Assembly: GCA_035301545.1 (NCBI GenBank) | Contig: DATGUA010000030.1 | Coordinates: forward strand, 1-34,031 | Source: DATGUA01 sp035301545 | Lineage (GTDB): Bacteria; Bacillota; Clostridia; Tissierellales; Tissierellaceae | Direction of reading: 5' to 3' | DNA: 34,031 nt | Shown: positions 8,196-17,939 of the stretch, in pieces | Layout of the letters: every line of letters begins with the position of its first letter | Numbering within the stretch: position 1 is the first letter of the stretch | Translations under genes and position numbers: made by a program | Notes under the pieces: generated by a model | Database searches by the model: none | What the model was told of the DNA's origin: nothing | The model's input: the letters and a program-made list of their open reading frames with translations, nothing else

Positions 8196-9296
8196 TTATA
8201 ACAATTTATCTATAATTTCAATTATATCATTAGTCGCATCTATATTAGCAAGTTTTTTACTATTTATTGCCATGGTTCCTAATTTTGATTTATTATCTAA
8301 TAAATCTATAATATTTTTAGAAAGTATCTTTCCATTTAAATCCTTTTCAAGTATAACTAAACTTGCTCCTGCCTTTTCGTAAGACCTCGCATTATGTTCT
8401 TGATGATTCTCAGCAGTATAAGCTTTCGGAATTAAAATACTACCTACACCAATTGCAGATATTTCCGCCATAGTAATTGCACCTGAGCTGGCTATTACTA
8501 TATCAGCAATATTTAAAGCTTTAGGCATATCATATAAATAAGGTAATATTTGTATATTATTCTTTAATTTAACATCATTTTCTCTTAATTCCTTCATAAA
8601 ATCATCATACATTCTAGTTCCTGTTATATGAATTAACTGTATCCTTTGATTAAACCTATTATTTATTAAAATATCTTTAATTGCATCATTTAATTTTTTT
8701 TGTCCACCGCTTCCTCCAAAAGACAAGACTAATGGAAGCTTCCTATCAATTTTTAAATCTTTATATGCCTGGTCTCTATCTATATCTAAAATTTCTTTTC
8801 GAACTGGATTCCCCGTAAAAACAACTCTATCAGAATATTTAAAATGTTTAGTTGCATCCTCAAAAGTAACAGCAATTTTATCTACATATCGTGACAAAAT
8901 TTTATTAGTTATACCTGGCAGTGCATTTTGTTCATGTACTACTGTCGGTATTTTCCTCTTTGCAGCCATATATAAAATTGGACCACTTACAAATCCTCCT
9001 GTACCTATTACTATATCTGGTTCAAAATCTTTAATTATTTTTTTTGACTGTCTTAAACCAATAAACAATTCTTTTAACGCTATTAAAGAATCAATACTTA
9101 ACTTTCTAGGCATGTAATTTACTCGAATAGTAGTAAAGTTAATCCCTTCTTTAGGTACTAATTCCGATTCTAAACCTTTTTCTGTACCAACATATAATAT
9201 TTCTGCATCTTTATTTTTGTTTTTAATTTCCTTGGCAATGGCTAATGCAGGATAAATATGCCCTCCTGTTCCACCACCTGATATTAAATATTTCAT
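8196..9296 (-). CDS. murG: Lipid II synthase MurG (UDP-GlcNAc transferase)
   Basis: MurG adds GlcNAc to lipid I at the inner face of the membrane, giving lipid II. The 366-residue GT-B glycosyltransferase has the N-terminal glycine loop ISGGGTGGHIYPALAIA, a second glycine-rich loop (SFGGSGGQKKLND) and the acceptor and donor site run SSGAITMAEISAIGVGSILIP with AENHQEHNA. A TTG three codons upstream is in frame, but aggag abuts it. The ATG at 9296 leaves 9 nt from that site and gives MKYLISGGG, the usual start. It lies 17 nt after the ftsW stop. Confidence 0.97.
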   Translation of the reverse strand: MKYLISGGGTGGHIYPALAIAKEIKNKNKDAEILYVGTEKGLESELVPKEGINFTTIRVNYMPRKLSIDSLIALKELFIGLRQSKKIIKDFEPDIVIGTGGFVSGPILYMAAKRKIPTVVHEQNALPGITNKILSRYVDKIAVTFEDATKHFKYSDRVVFTGNPVRKEILDIDRDQAYKDLKIDRKLPLVLSFGGSGGQKKLNDAIKDILINNRFNQRIQLIHITGTRMYDDFMKELRENDVKLKNNIQILPYLYDMPKALNIADIVIASSGAITMAEISAIGVGSILIPKAYTAENHQEHNARSYEKAGASLVILEKDLNGKILSKNIIDLLDNKSKLGTMAINSKKLANIDATNDIIEIIDKLL

Positions 9297-9313
9297 ATTA
9301 ATCAACTCCTATC

Positions 9314-10420
9314 CTAATTTGTATACCTAGAAATATTCAATAGTATCCCTATTGAAGACATATATATAATCAATGATGTTCCACCATAACTAATAAAGGG
9401 TAATGTAATACCTGTTGTAGGAATTGAAGAAGTAACTACTGCTATATGTATCAATGATTGAACAGCTATTAAAGCAGTTATACCAACAGCTAAGAAAGAT
9501 CCAAAACTATCTTCTACTTTTAAAGCAATTATTATTCCTCGCCATATAACTATTAAAAATAAGATCATTACTATCATAGCTCCAAAAAATCCCAATTCCT
9601 CACCTATTATAGAAAATATAAAATCATTATAGGCTTCTGATAAATAGAAAAACTTTTGTCGACTTTTGCCTAATCCTAAGCCAAACATACCACCAGATCC
9701 TAGGGCATACAAAGATTGTACTGCTTGCCAGCCTGATCCTAATTTATCAGCAAAAGGATCTCTAAAAGAGGTAATTCTACTCATTCTGTGAGGATGGCTT
9801 TTGATTGCATAAACAAGTAGTCCGCTCCCTCCTACCCCAAAGGGTATTAAATGAGTTAAATTCATACCAGCGATCATAAACATTATCATCATAGCACCAG
9901 CTAAAGTTACTGCTGTCCCTAGATCTTCTATTACAATAATTCCACAAGAAATTCCTATATAAATAAATGCTGGAATTGTTCCTTGATACAAAGAAGCTAT
10001 ATCTTCTTTCTTGATAGCAAGAAACTTAGCAAAAAACATTATAGATGCAAATTTAATGACATCTGATGGCATAAACATAATAACTTTAAGATCTAACCAT
10101 CTTCTTGCTCCCTTAACTTCTTCCCCTAAAGGAGAAAAAACCAACAATCCTAATATTAGTGCAAAGACATATATGAGAAAAGCAAATTTATTATATTTTC
10201 GATAATCAATATTCATAAAAATTATCATAGCAACTAAACCTATTAATGCAGATACTAATTGCTTTCTTAAGAAATGATACCCATTATCATAGTTTTTCAT
10301 AGCTTCTGGCCAACTAGCACTAAAAACCATTATAATTCCGATAATAACTAATAAGATTATAGATAAAAACAAAGTAAAATCTACAGCTTTTCTAATATTA
10401 GGTTTATCTTTTTTAGCCAT
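9314..10420 (-). CDS. ftsW: SEDS-family peptidoglycan polymerase FtsW/SpoVE
   Basis: SEDS proteins polymerise lipid II into glycan strands together with a class B PBP. This 368-residue protein has about ten membrane segments starting at residue 15, with the family signatures FSASWPEAMKNY, RRWLDL, MPSDVIKFASIMFFAKFLA, IIGEELGFFGAM and PFISYGGTSLIIYM. In this position it is FtsW for division or SpoVE for spore cortex; only one SEDS gene is visible, so it may serve as divisome enzyme, cortex enzyme or both. The ATG at 10420 is one base past the murD stop, and its ribosome site aggaggag lies in the last murD codons. Confidence 0.95.
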   Translation of the reverse strand: MAKKDKPNIRKAVDFTLFLSIILLVIIGIIMVFSASWPEAMKNYDNGYHFLRKQLVSALIGLVAMIIFMNIDYRKYNKFAFLIYVFALILGLLVFSPLGEEVKGARRWLDLKVIMFMPSDVIKFASIMFFAKFLAIKKEDIASLYQGTIPAFIYIGISCGIIVIEDLGTAVTLAGAMMIMFMIAGMNLTHLIPFGVGGSGLLVYAIKSHPHRMSRITSFRDPFADKLGSGWQAVQSLYALGSGGMFGLGLGKSRQKFFYLSEAYNDFIFSIIGEELGFFGAMIVMILFLIVIWRGIIIALKVEDSFGSFLAVGITALIAVQSLIHIAVVTSSIPTTGITLPFISYGGTSLIIYMSSIGILLNISRYTN

Positions 10421-10421
10421 A

Positions 10422-11780
10422 TTACTCCTCCTCTAAATTCGACACCAGCTTTTTAAAATGATTACCCCGTTCTTCGAAACTATTATACATTCCCCAACTT
10501 GCACAAGACGGAGATAATAATATACTATCTCCTTTATGAGATAATTTATAAGCTAGTTCCACTGCCTCTTTCATATCTTTTACTAAATAATATCTTTCAA
10601 AATTATTCCTAATAGCTGCATTTTTAATCTTTTCCTTTGTTTCTCCTAACAAAATTAAAACTTTAACATTATTAAAGTTCCTTATTAAATCATCAAATTC
10701 TATCTTTTTGTCATATCCACCAGCTATTAATGTAATCGGTGTATTTATGGCTTCTATAGCTTTAATACTTGCTTCAATATTTGTTCCTTTCGAATCATTA
10801 TAAAAAGATATACCATTTTTCTCTTCTACAAACTCTAATCTATGTTCTATTCCTTGGAAAGCTTTAATAGAGCTTTTTATGATCTCAAGATCTACCCCCA
10901 TAGCATAAGCAACTCCTATACTTCCTAATATATTTTCCATATTATGTTTACCTGGTACTTTTATTTCGGATATAGACATTAATTTTACCTTATTAGAACC
11001 ATCATTAATTATGATATAATCCTCATCTAGATATATACCTTCTTTTAATTTTTCTTCTAAACTAAACCAAATAATCTTACTATTTATTTCATTTTCAAAA
11101 CTTTTTAAGATTTTATCATCATAATTTAATACTGTGTAGTCATTATCATTCTGATTTTTAAAGATTTTCTTTTTAGCATTAATATAATTATCATAATCTC
11201 CATGCCAATCTAGATGATCAGGAGATATATTTAGTATAAGACTTATTTTTGGCTTAAATAAATTAGTATCATCTAATTGAAAACTACTTGCTTCTATAAT
11301 AAATACATCATCTTTTTTCCCTTTATTTATTTCTTGTAATATACCTACACCTATATTTCCTACTACAAATGTTTTTAATTCAGTTTTGTTGAAAATCTCT
11401 CCTAACAATGTAGTCGCTGTAGTCTTACCATTTGTTCCAGTTATAGCGATTATATTATCTGTAGGAGACAATATAAATCCTAATTCAATATCTGTGATAA
11501 CAGGTATATTAGATTTATATGCCTTTTTAATCAATTCCATGCCTGGTGGGATTCCAGGACTTTTTATAATTAAATCAGTATTATCTAAAGGTACATTATT
11601 AGTACCTAAATATTTATTATATTTAATATGATCTATAGATTGTAAAACATCATCTAACTCTTCTTCTGTCTTCGAATCAGTTATAGATATTTTAGCTCCT
11701 ATATTATTTAATGCTTTTATAGTAGCTAATCCAGATATTCCCATACCTATTACTAAAACCTCTTTATTTTCTAAATCCAT
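10422..11780 (-). CDS. murD: UDP-MurNAc-L-alanine:D-glutamate ligase MurD
   Basis: MurD adds D-glutamate to UDP-MurNAc-L-Ala using ATP. The 452-residue protein has the N-terminal Rossmann-type loop VIGMGISGLATIKAL, the ATP P-loop GTNGKT at residues 115-120, NISPDHLDWHGDYDNYINAK in the central domain, and the C-terminal domain with NDSKGTNIEASIKAI, IAGGYDKK and LLSPSCASWGMYNSFEERG, the last being a clear MurD mark. The ATG at 11780 has aggtgat upstream. It lies 17 nt downstream of mraY. Confidence 0.97.
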   Translation of the reverse strand: MDLENKEVLVIGMGISGLATIKALNNIGAKISITDSKTEEELDDVLQSIDHIKYNKYLGTNNVPLDNTDLIIKSPGIPPGMELIKKAYKSNIPVITDIELGFILSPTDNIIAITGTNGKTTATTLLGEIFNKTELKTFVVGNIGVGILQEINKGKKDDVFIIEASSFQLDDTNLFKPKISLILNISPDHLDWHGDYDNYINAKKKIFKNQNDNDYTVLNYDDKILKSFENEINSKIIWFSLEEKLKEGIYLDEDYIIINDGSNKVKLMSISEIKVPGKHNMENILGSIGVAYAMGVDLEIIKSSIKAFQGIEHRLEFVEEKNGISFYNDSKGTNIEASIKAIEAINTPITLIAGGYDKKIEFDDLIRNFNNVKVLILLGETKEKIKNAAIRNNFERYYLVKDMKEAVELAYKLSHKGDSILLSPSCASWGMYNSFEERGNHFKKLVSNLEEE

Positions 11781-11797
11781 ATTATCACCTATCTACT

Positions 11798-12763
11798 TTA
11801 ATTTAATGCTACGATTCCTATCAGACATAGTACAATTGTAACTGTCCAAAATACTCCAACTACTTTAGTTTCTTTCCAACCCTTATGTTCAAAATGGTGA
11901 TGTAAAGGACTCATCAGCAAGACTCTTTTTCCTGTAAGTTTAAAAGATAATACTTGAACAATTACAGACAATGTTTCTATGAAATATATTCCACCTACAA
12001 TCGGTAAAATTAAAGGAACATTTAATAATACAGCTATAGCTGCAACAGCTCCTCCAAGTCCCATAGAACCAGTATCACCCATAAAGACCTTAGCCGGATA
12101 TGAATTATGAACTAAGAATCCTAAACATGATCCAGCTAATGCTGATGAAAACATAGAAATATCATCCATACCCCATTTCATAGATATTAGACCAAAGAAA
12201 GATAATACTATTAGAGTAACACCTGAGGCTAACCCATCTAGACCATCTGTTAGATTAACACTATTTACAGTTCCAACTACTACAAATACTATAAAAGGTA
12301 TATAAAATATTCCTAAATCAAGATACTTATATTTTAAAAAGGGTATTATTAAATTTGTACCAAGGACAGATGTTTTAGACTTATAAATTGCTAAAATTAT
12401 TGCTAAAACAATTTGACCTAATAGTTTTAGCGAAGGTTTTAAACCTGTATTATCTTTTTTAACTACTATTAAGTAATCATCTATAAGACCAATCAAACCA
12501 AATCCTAAAGTTGATAATATTAAAACATACGTATCTTGTGTTATTACACCTGATGAAAACACTGTTATAATTAATGCTACAAACATTATCAGTCCACCCA
12601 TAGTCGGCGTTCCTGATTTTGATAAATGAGATTTAGGACCTTCCTTTCTAACACTTTGCCCAATATTAAGCCTCTTAAGAAGTGGTATAATAATTGGTCC
12701 TAAAATTAAAGTAACAAAAAATGCAATTCCTATAGTTCTTATTATATCTATATGGTGTACCAT
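11798..12763 (-). CDS. mraY: Phospho-MurNAc-pentapeptide transferase MraY
   Basis: MraY makes lipid I by moving phospho-MurNAc-pentapeptide onto undecaprenyl phosphate. The 321-residue polytopic protein has about ten membrane helices and all the family landmarks: SGTPTMGG near residue 50, IDDYLIV with its acidic pair, NSVNLTDGLDGLASG, FMGDTGSMGLGG and the histidine cluster PLHHHFEHKG. The ATG at 12763 has gggaggag about 8 nt upstream. Usually murF sits between murE and mraY; here the gap to murE is only 26 nt, so murF is absent from the cluster. Confidence 0.97.
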   Translation of the reverse strand: MVHHIDIIRTIGIAFFVTLILGPIIIPLLKRLNIGQSVRKEGPKSHLSKSGTPTMGGLIMFVALIITVFSSGVITQDTYVLILSTLGFGLIGLIDDYLIVVKKDNTGLKPSLKLLGQIVLAIILAIYKSKTSVLGTNLIIPFLKYKYLDLGIFYIPFIVFVVVGTVNSVNLTDGLDGLASGVTLIVLSFFGLISMKWGMDDISMFSSALAGSCLGFLVHNSYPAKVFMGDTGSMGLGGAVAAIAVLLNVPLILPIVGGIYFIETLSVIVQVLSFKLTGKRVLLMSPLHHHFEHKGWKETKVVGVFWTVTIVLCLIGIVALN

Positions 12764-12789
12764 TCATTCTCTCCTCCCGAGTAATTTTC

Positions 12790-14244
12790 CTAAAACTTAT
12801 CCATTATATCTGATACTATTTTTCTTTCATTAAACAAAACAGAGTCTTCCCCTATTATCATATTAGTTTCATGTCCCTTTCCTGCTAGTAATATAATGTC
12901 TTCCTCTTCTGCCTGTAAAATAGCATATTCAATAGCATCTCTTCTATCTACTATTTTTACGTATTTTCCATTAGTCTTTTTAACCCCTTTTACAATATGA
13001 TCAATAATATACTCTGGATCTTCAAATCTAGGATTATCAGTGGTTATTATAGAAAGATCAGCATACTGTCCTACAACTTCTCCCATTTTAGGCCTTTTTT
13101 CTTTATCCCTATTTCCTCCTGCTCCAAGCACAATATAAATTTTTCCTTTTACAAACTCTTTTGTAGTTTTTAAAATAGCTTCTAAGCCTTCAGGAGTATG
13201 TGCAAAGTCAATTATAATATTTAAACCTAATTTATTTGGCACAAATTCAAATCTTCCTTTTACACCATAAAAGCTCTCTAATCCTCTTTTTATTGTTTTT
13301 ATGTCTATTCCTAGTACATAGCTACATGCTGAAGCAGCAAGGGCATTATATAAACTAAATTCACCTGGTATATTAAGTTTTATATCTGTACTAGCTTTAG
13401 GGGTATTTAAAACAAATTTAATCCCTTTATCACTATAAGTAATATTGCTAGCATATACCATAGCTGACTCTTTTAACCCATAAGTAATACAAGACACTCT
13501 GTCTTGTACAGATTCATTTATTATTTTACCATACTTGTCATCTATATTAATAATATTAAACTTTTTTGTCTTTTTAAATAAACTTAACTTACTTTCAAAA
13601 TACCTTTCCATTGTTCCATGATAATCTAAATGATCTTGTGATAAATTTGTAAATATACCTATATCAAAATCAATATATTCTACCCTTTTTAGATCTAAAG
13701 CATGAGAAGAAGCTTCCATAATACAAGTATCTATACCTCTCCTTACCATCCTATTAAGTAATTCTTGTATAACTAAAGAATCAGGGGTAGTATTTTTCAA
13801 ATTAATAGTTTCAGAATCAAGTGTAGCACCTATAGTTCCTAATACTCCTACTTTTAATTTATAAGTATCTAATATTTTTTTAATATAATAAGACACACTA
13901 GTTTTTCCGTTAGTACCTGTTATACCTATCATATTCATTTTCTTTGAAGGCCAATTATAAAAGTTACTTGATAAATAAGCTAGTGCATCTACAGAATCAT
14001 TTACTTTTATCTGAGTTATATTTCCTTTTTTATTTAAGTGGTTCTCTCCTAATACTGCAATTGCTCCGTTTTTTATAGCTTTCTTAATAAAGTTGTGACC
14101 ATCATTATTAAAACCTTTTTGGGCTATAAATAAATCACTTTTATCAATCTGTCTAGAATCATGTTTAATTGTGGAAATTTCTATGTCTAAGGATCCGTAA
14201 GTATCAATTAAAGGATAATTATTTATTATATCATATAATTTCAA
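12790..14244 (-). CDS. murE: UDP-MurNAc-tripeptide synthetase MurE, probably meso-diaminopimelate-adding
   Basis: MurE adds the third stem-peptide residue to UDP-MurNAc-L-Ala-D-Glu. The protein has the P-loop GTNGKT (110-115), TTPDSLVIQELL, NLSQDHLDYHGTMERYF, the carbamylated-lysine region ESKLSLF (Lys219) and TTDNPRFEDP. The DNPR motif (403-406) is the meso-diaminopimelate signature; lysine-adding enzymes differ here. Start: ATGs upstream are in frame, but gggaggtg sits 8 nt before a TTG at 14244, giving 484 residues and the usual MKLYDIINNYP start, so TTG is chosen. It follows the class B PBP with a 79-nt gap holding a hairpin. Confidence 0.95.
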   Translation of the reverse strand: MKLYDIINNYPLIDTYGSLDIEISTIKHDSRQIDKSDLFIAQKGFNNDGHNFIKKAIKNGAIAVLGENHLNKKGNITQIKVNDSVDALAYLSSNFYNWPSKKMNMIGITGTNGKTSVSYYIKKILDTYKLKVGVLGTIGATLDSETINLKNTTPDSLVIQELLNRMVRRGIDTCIMEASSHALDLKRVEYIDFDIGIFTNLSQDHLDYHGTMERYFESKLSLFKKTKKFNIINIDDKYGKIINESVQDRVSCITYGLKESAMVYASNITYSDKGIKFVLNTPKASTDIKLNIPGEFSLYNALAASACSYVLGIDIKTIKRGLESFYGVKGRFEFVPNKLGLNIIIDFAHTPEGLEAILKTTKEFVKGKIYIVLGAGGNRDKEKRPKMGEVVGQYADLSIITTDNPRFEDPEYIIDHIVKGVKKTNGKYVKIVDRRDAIEYAILQAEEEDIILLAGKGHETNMIIGEDSVLFNERKIVSDIMDKF

Positions 14245-14276
14245 ATATAGTGCACCTCCCATTATTATACAAGTAG

Positions 14277-14306
14277 TTAAAGGCAACTTAAATAAGTTGC
14301 CTTTAA
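14277..14306 (-). other. Perfect 14-bp stem hairpin between class B PBP gene and murE
   Basis: TTAAAGGCAACTTA and its exact complement flank a 2-nt spacer, 17 nt after the PBP stop. There is no U-run after it on the minus strand. A TATAAT follows at 14269-14264, directly before the murE ribosome site, with only a poor -35. It may partially terminate, protect RNA ends, or set a boundary between mraZ-to-PBP and murE-to-ftsZ expression. Confidence 0.5.
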
Positions 14307-14323
14307 TCTACATCATCCTTAGT

Positions 14324-16480
14324 TTATTGAAATTCAACAATTACAGTAATATTTGAATCTACTTCTTCTCCAGGCATAGGGTCTTGTGAAACTACTTTTC
14401 CTTTCCCCTTTAATTCATATTTTAAACCTACTTCATCTAAAATATCTATTACTTCCTCCTTATCTTTATCCATTAAATAAGGGATTGTTATATTATTTGA
14501 AGACTTAACATCAAGTACTAAATCAATTATTGATTCTTCCTCAACTTCAGTCCCAGCAGTTGGAAATTGATCTAATACTGTAGTATCACTGGTAATATCG
14601 ACATATTCAGTTGTATATTTTAGTCCTATGTCTTTTAATTTTTTACCTGCATCTCCTACATTCATATCTCTTACATCTGGCACTTTAATATTCTTTGTAT
14701 TATCATCATCTTCATCTTCAATATCTTCAGTAGGCGGAATTTCTAAATAATTAAATATATCTTCTAATATATCCTTAGCAATAGGTGCTGATACAGATCC
14801 ACCATAATAACTTTCTGCCTTCGGATCATCTACTATAACTAGTGCTACTAATTGTGGATCATCAATAGGTGCTACTGCTACAAAAGAAGCTATATATTTA
14901 CCTTTTGCATATTTCCCGTCTATAATCTTCTCAGCAGTACCAGTCTTACCTCCTACTCTATATCCAGGTATTATAGCATTACCTCCTGAACCATCTGAAA
15001 CTACAGTTTCCATCATACTAAGCATAGTGTCAGAAGTTTCTTTTGACAATACCTGTCTCCTTGCTTTAGTTGGGAACTCTTTAATTACCTCTCCATCATC
15101 ATCAATTAGTTCTTTTACAATTCGAGGTTCCATTAGATTTCCTCCATTAGAAATAGCTGATACAGCACTCACTAATTGAATTGGAGTAATAGCAACACCA
15201 TGGCCATATGACATTGTAGCTAAGTTTATTTCTTTTATAACATCGGTATTTGCTGGTATTATTCCTTCTTGTTCTCCTAATAAATCTATATTAGTCTTTT
15301 CCCCAAAACCAAAAGCTTTTAAATATTTATATAGATTTTCTTTTCCTAACTTTTTTCCTGCATCTATAAAGGCTATATTACAAGAATCATTTAAAGCTTC
15401 TCTAAAATCTATAGAACCATGTGGCCTATACCAACGAGCACATTTTAAGGTTTCACCACCAACTTTTGTAGTCCCACCACAGTGATACATATCATTTTCA
15501 TCAGTAACATTCTCTTCTATAGCTGCTGCAGCTGTAATCACTTTGAAAGTAGAACCTGGTTCATATACATCAGTAACTGCAAAATTTCTCCATAAATCAT
15601 ACCATTTATCTTGCATTTCTTCATCTGAAAGATCTTTCCATTCTTTCCTTTGTTTTTCATCAATAGGTTCTCTAGGATCATTAGGATTAAAATCTGGCTT
15701 ATTAGCCATAGCTAATATATCACCAGTGTTTGGCTCCATTATAATTATTGATACATTTTCTGCTTTATTATCTACTAAAGCTTGTTGAGCAGCCTTTTCT
15801 GAAAAATGTTGTATACTTTCATCTAAAGTCAATACTAAAGAATTCCCATCCTGAGATTCGTATATTTTTTCTCCATCATAAGGTAACTGTCTATTAGCTG
15901 CATCTGTCATTTTTATCCATTTTCCTGGAACACCTGTTAAATATTCATCAAAAGTTTTTTCTATTCCATCTAATCCATTATTATCAATATCAGTAAATCC
16001 TAAAATATAAGAGGCAAAATTATCATAAGGATAATATCTTTTATTATCATCTACTATATTAATTCCTTCTAAACCTAATTGTCTTAACTCATTTGCTTCT
16101 TCTTTTGTAATCCATTGTTTAATTTTTTCGGCACTTTGTTGTTTAGTGATTTTTTCATAAATAGTATTTTCATCCATATCTAATATTTCTGATAATGTCT
16201 CTGCCGTCTCTTTAGGTTCACTTATATCTGCAGGAGTAGCCCATACAGTAAAAACACTAGTACTTACTGCTAACTTTTTACCTTTCCTGTCATAAATAGT
16301 TCCTCTTTTAGACTTTATATCTATAGATTTCATCCACTGTTCTAAAGCACCTTTCTTTAAATCTTCACCTTTTACTATTTGCAAATATGCAAGTCTAGAT
16401 AATAAAAGTATAACTAAAACAATCGAAGTTATTAAAGCAAACTTCAATCTAGATTTAGATGAATTTTTAGGTATACGCAA
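14324..16480 (-). CDS. ftsI: Class B penicillin-binding protein with two PASTA domains (FtsI/PBP2B/SpoVD family)
   Basis: This 718-residue septal or cortex transpeptidase crosslinks peptidoglycan outside the membrane and normally pairs with the SEDS polymerase. It has one N-terminal membrane helix (about 14-34), a dimerisation domain (SKRGTIYDRKGKKLAVS, about 57-73), the transpeptidase motifs STFK (Ser310-Lys313), SCN (366-368) and KTGT (512-515), and two C-terminal PASTA domains (about 603-660 and 661-718). Two PASTA domains resemble PBP2B; dcw position in spore formers also fits SpoVD, which has one in Bacillus. Which role applies cannot be settled from sequence. The start is TTG at 16480, set by aggagg 8 nt upstream. 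It follows ftsL by 12 nt. Confidence 0.93.
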   Translation of the reverse strand: MRIPKNSSKSRLKFALITSIVLVILLLSRLAYLQIVKGEDLKKGALEQWMKSIDIKSKRGTIYDRKGKKLAVSTSVFTVWATPADISEPKETAETLSEILDMDENTIYEKITKQQSAEKIKQWITKEEANELRQLGLEGINIVDDNKRYYPYDNFASYILGFTDIDNNGLDGIEKTFDEYLTGVPGKWIKMTDAANRQLPYDGEKIYESQDGNSLVLTLDESIQHFSEKAAQQALVDNKAENVSIIIMEPNTGDILAMANKPDFNPNDPREPIDEKQRKEWKDLSDEEMQDKWYDLWRNFAVTDVYEPGSTFKVITAAAAIEENVTDENDMYHCGGTTKVGGETLKCARWYRPHGSIDFREALNDSCNIAFIDAGKKLGKENLYKYLKAFGFGEKTNIDLLGEQEGIIPANTDVIKEINLATMSYGHGVAITPIQLVSAVSAISNGGNLMEPRIVKELIDDDGEVIKEFPTKARRQVLSKETSDTMLSMMETVVSDGSGGNAIIPGYRVGGKTGTAEKIIDGKYAKGKYIASFVAVAPIDDPQLVALVIVDDPKAESYYGGSVSAPIAKDILEDIFNYLEIPPTEDIEDEDDDNTKNIKVPDVRDMNVGDAGKKLKDIGLKYTTEYVDITSDTTVLDQFPTAGTEVEEESIIDLVLDVKSSNNITIPYLMDKDKEEVIDILDEVGLKYELKGKGKVVSQDPMPGEEVDSNITVIVEFQ

Positions 16481-16492
16481 ATCTAAAACCTC

Positions 16493-16963
16493 CTAGAACA
16501 ATCTAGAGAAAACACTTAATACCTTATCCCAATATTTATCAAATTTAGTATTCTTAGTTTCTTCATTTACAATATCTTCTACTGATATATATACTACTTG
16601 ATCTTTTTGAGGATAAGACATTCCTAATTTTTCAATAGCATCTTTACTAATTTTTGATCCATTCTTCATCCCTTCGAGTTCTGAAGTCAAACTAAGCCTT
16701 TCTTTTTCTAATTCAGTCTTTTGTTTCTCTAATTCTGTAACTTCCATTCTCATTTTACTAATATTAGCATATCTTCTTAATATCAATAAACCACTACACA
16801 TTAATAGTATAGCAACAATAATGCTAGTCATTTTAAATGATGATTTCTTTTTATTTCTTCTATTTCTTTTCCGATTATTTCTTTTATTATTTCTCTCGTT
16901 TTTCTTATCTTCTCTTTCTAAAATTTCTTCAGGATAATAATTAAGTTCAGCCTTTGCTAACAA
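16493..16963 (-). CDS. ftsL: Divisome protein FtsL-like
   Basis: The 156-residue bitopic protein has a long, very basic cytoplasmic tail (about residues 16-43, rich in K, R and N), one membrane helix (about 45-63), and a leucine-zipper-like extracellular coiled coil (about 68-98) followed by DAIEKLGMSYP, the pattern of FtsL and septum-formation initiator proteins. FtsL binds FtsQ and FtsB and activates the FtsW-FtsI pair. Sequence conservation in FtsL is low, so position between rsmH and the class B PBP gene is strong supporting evidence. The start is TTG at 16963 with agggggag about 8 nt upstream. Confidence 0.87.
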   Translation of the reverse strand: MLAKAELNYYPEEILEREDKKNERNNKRNNRKRNRRNKKKSSFKMTSIIVAILLMCSGLLILRRYANISKMRMEVTELEKQKTELEKERLSLTSELEGMKNGSKISKDAIEKLGMSYPQKDQVVYISVEDIVNEETKNTKFDKYWDKVLSVFSRLF

Positions 16964-16992
16964 TTTATTCTCCCCCTTACATTTTTAGAACC

Positions 16993-17925
16993 TTAAATTT
17001 TTTCAACGACTCTTAGTTTTGCTGATTTAGATCTCGGATTTTGATCTAATTCTTCTTTACTGGCAATTATTGGTTTTCTAGTAATAATCTCCACTTCTCT
17101 TTTTTTATCACAATTACATATAGGTAAATCCGGTGGACATATACAATCTTTGTATGCATATTTAAATGCATTTTTTACTATTCTATCTTCTAAAGAATGA
17201 AAAGTAATTATTGCAAGTCTCCCACTAGGATTTAGTAAATCTATCATTGTTTCAATAGTATTTTTAAGTATTTCTAATTCTCTATTTACTTCTATTCTAA
17301 TGGCTTGAAATGTCTGTCTTGCAGGATGTCCACCTTTCATTCGTGCTCCTTTAGGTATAGCCTTTTTAATCACATTTACTAAGTCTAAAGTTGTATTTAT
17401 TGGATTTGTTTTTCGTTCAACTACTATAAATTTAGCAATCCTTCTAGCCCATCTATCTTCACCATAGCTCCAGATAATATCTTCTAATTCTCTCTCTGAA
17501 TACTTATTTACAACATCCCATGCTGTAAATTCTCTAGTTTCATCCATTCTCATATCTAATTTAGCTTCATTATGATATGAAAACCCTCTAATTTTCTCAT
17601 CTAGTTGATGAGAAGATACTCCTAAATCTAAAAGTATTCCATCTACCTTTTCAATATCTAATCTTTTTAATATTTTTTCTATATTTTCAAAATTGTCATG
17701 TATTAAAATAGTTTTTTCTTTATAAGGAGATAAAACTTCTTTGGCTTTAGCTAACGCATTTTGATCTTGATCAATACCTATTAATTTACCATTATTTAAT
17801 TTATTAATTATTTCTAAAGAATGTCCTGCACCACCTAATGTACCATCTACATATATTCCATTCTCTTTAATATCTAAATTTTCCATAACCTTATCTACTA
17901 ATATAGGTATATGCTCAAATTCCAT
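16993..17925 (-). CDS. rsmH: 16S rRNA (cytosine-1402-N4)-methyltransferase RsmH
   Basis: RsmH (MraW) methylates N4 of C1402 in 16S rRNA, tuning the P site. The 310-residue protein has the SAM-binding loop VDGTLGGAGHS near residue 28-38, then DGILLDLGVSSHQLDE, GFSYHNEAKLDMRMD, RRIAKFIVVERK, ARQTFQAIRIEVNREL and ITFHSLEDRIVK, all clear RsmH marks, plus a C-terminal cysteine group (CICPPDLPICNC). The ATG at 17925 has ggaggt upstream. It is the second gene of the dcw cluster, 14 nt after mraZ. Confidence 0.98.
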   Translation of the reverse strand: MEFEHIPILVDKVMENLDIKENGIYVDGTLGGAGHSLEIINKLNNGKLIGIDQDQNALAKAKEVLSPYKEKTILIHDNFENIEKILKRLDIEKVDGILLDLGVSSHQLDEKIRGFSYHNEAKLDMRMDETREFTAWDVVNKYSERELEDIIWSYGEDRWARRIAKFIVVERKTNPINTTLDLVNVIKKAIPKGARMKGGHPARQTFQAIRIEVNRELEILKNTIETMIDLLNPSGRLAIITFHSLEDRIVKNAFKYAYKDCICPPDLPICNCDKKREVEIITRKPIIASKEELDQNPRSKSAKLRVVEKI

Positions 17926-17939
17926 CTAAAAACCTCCAA

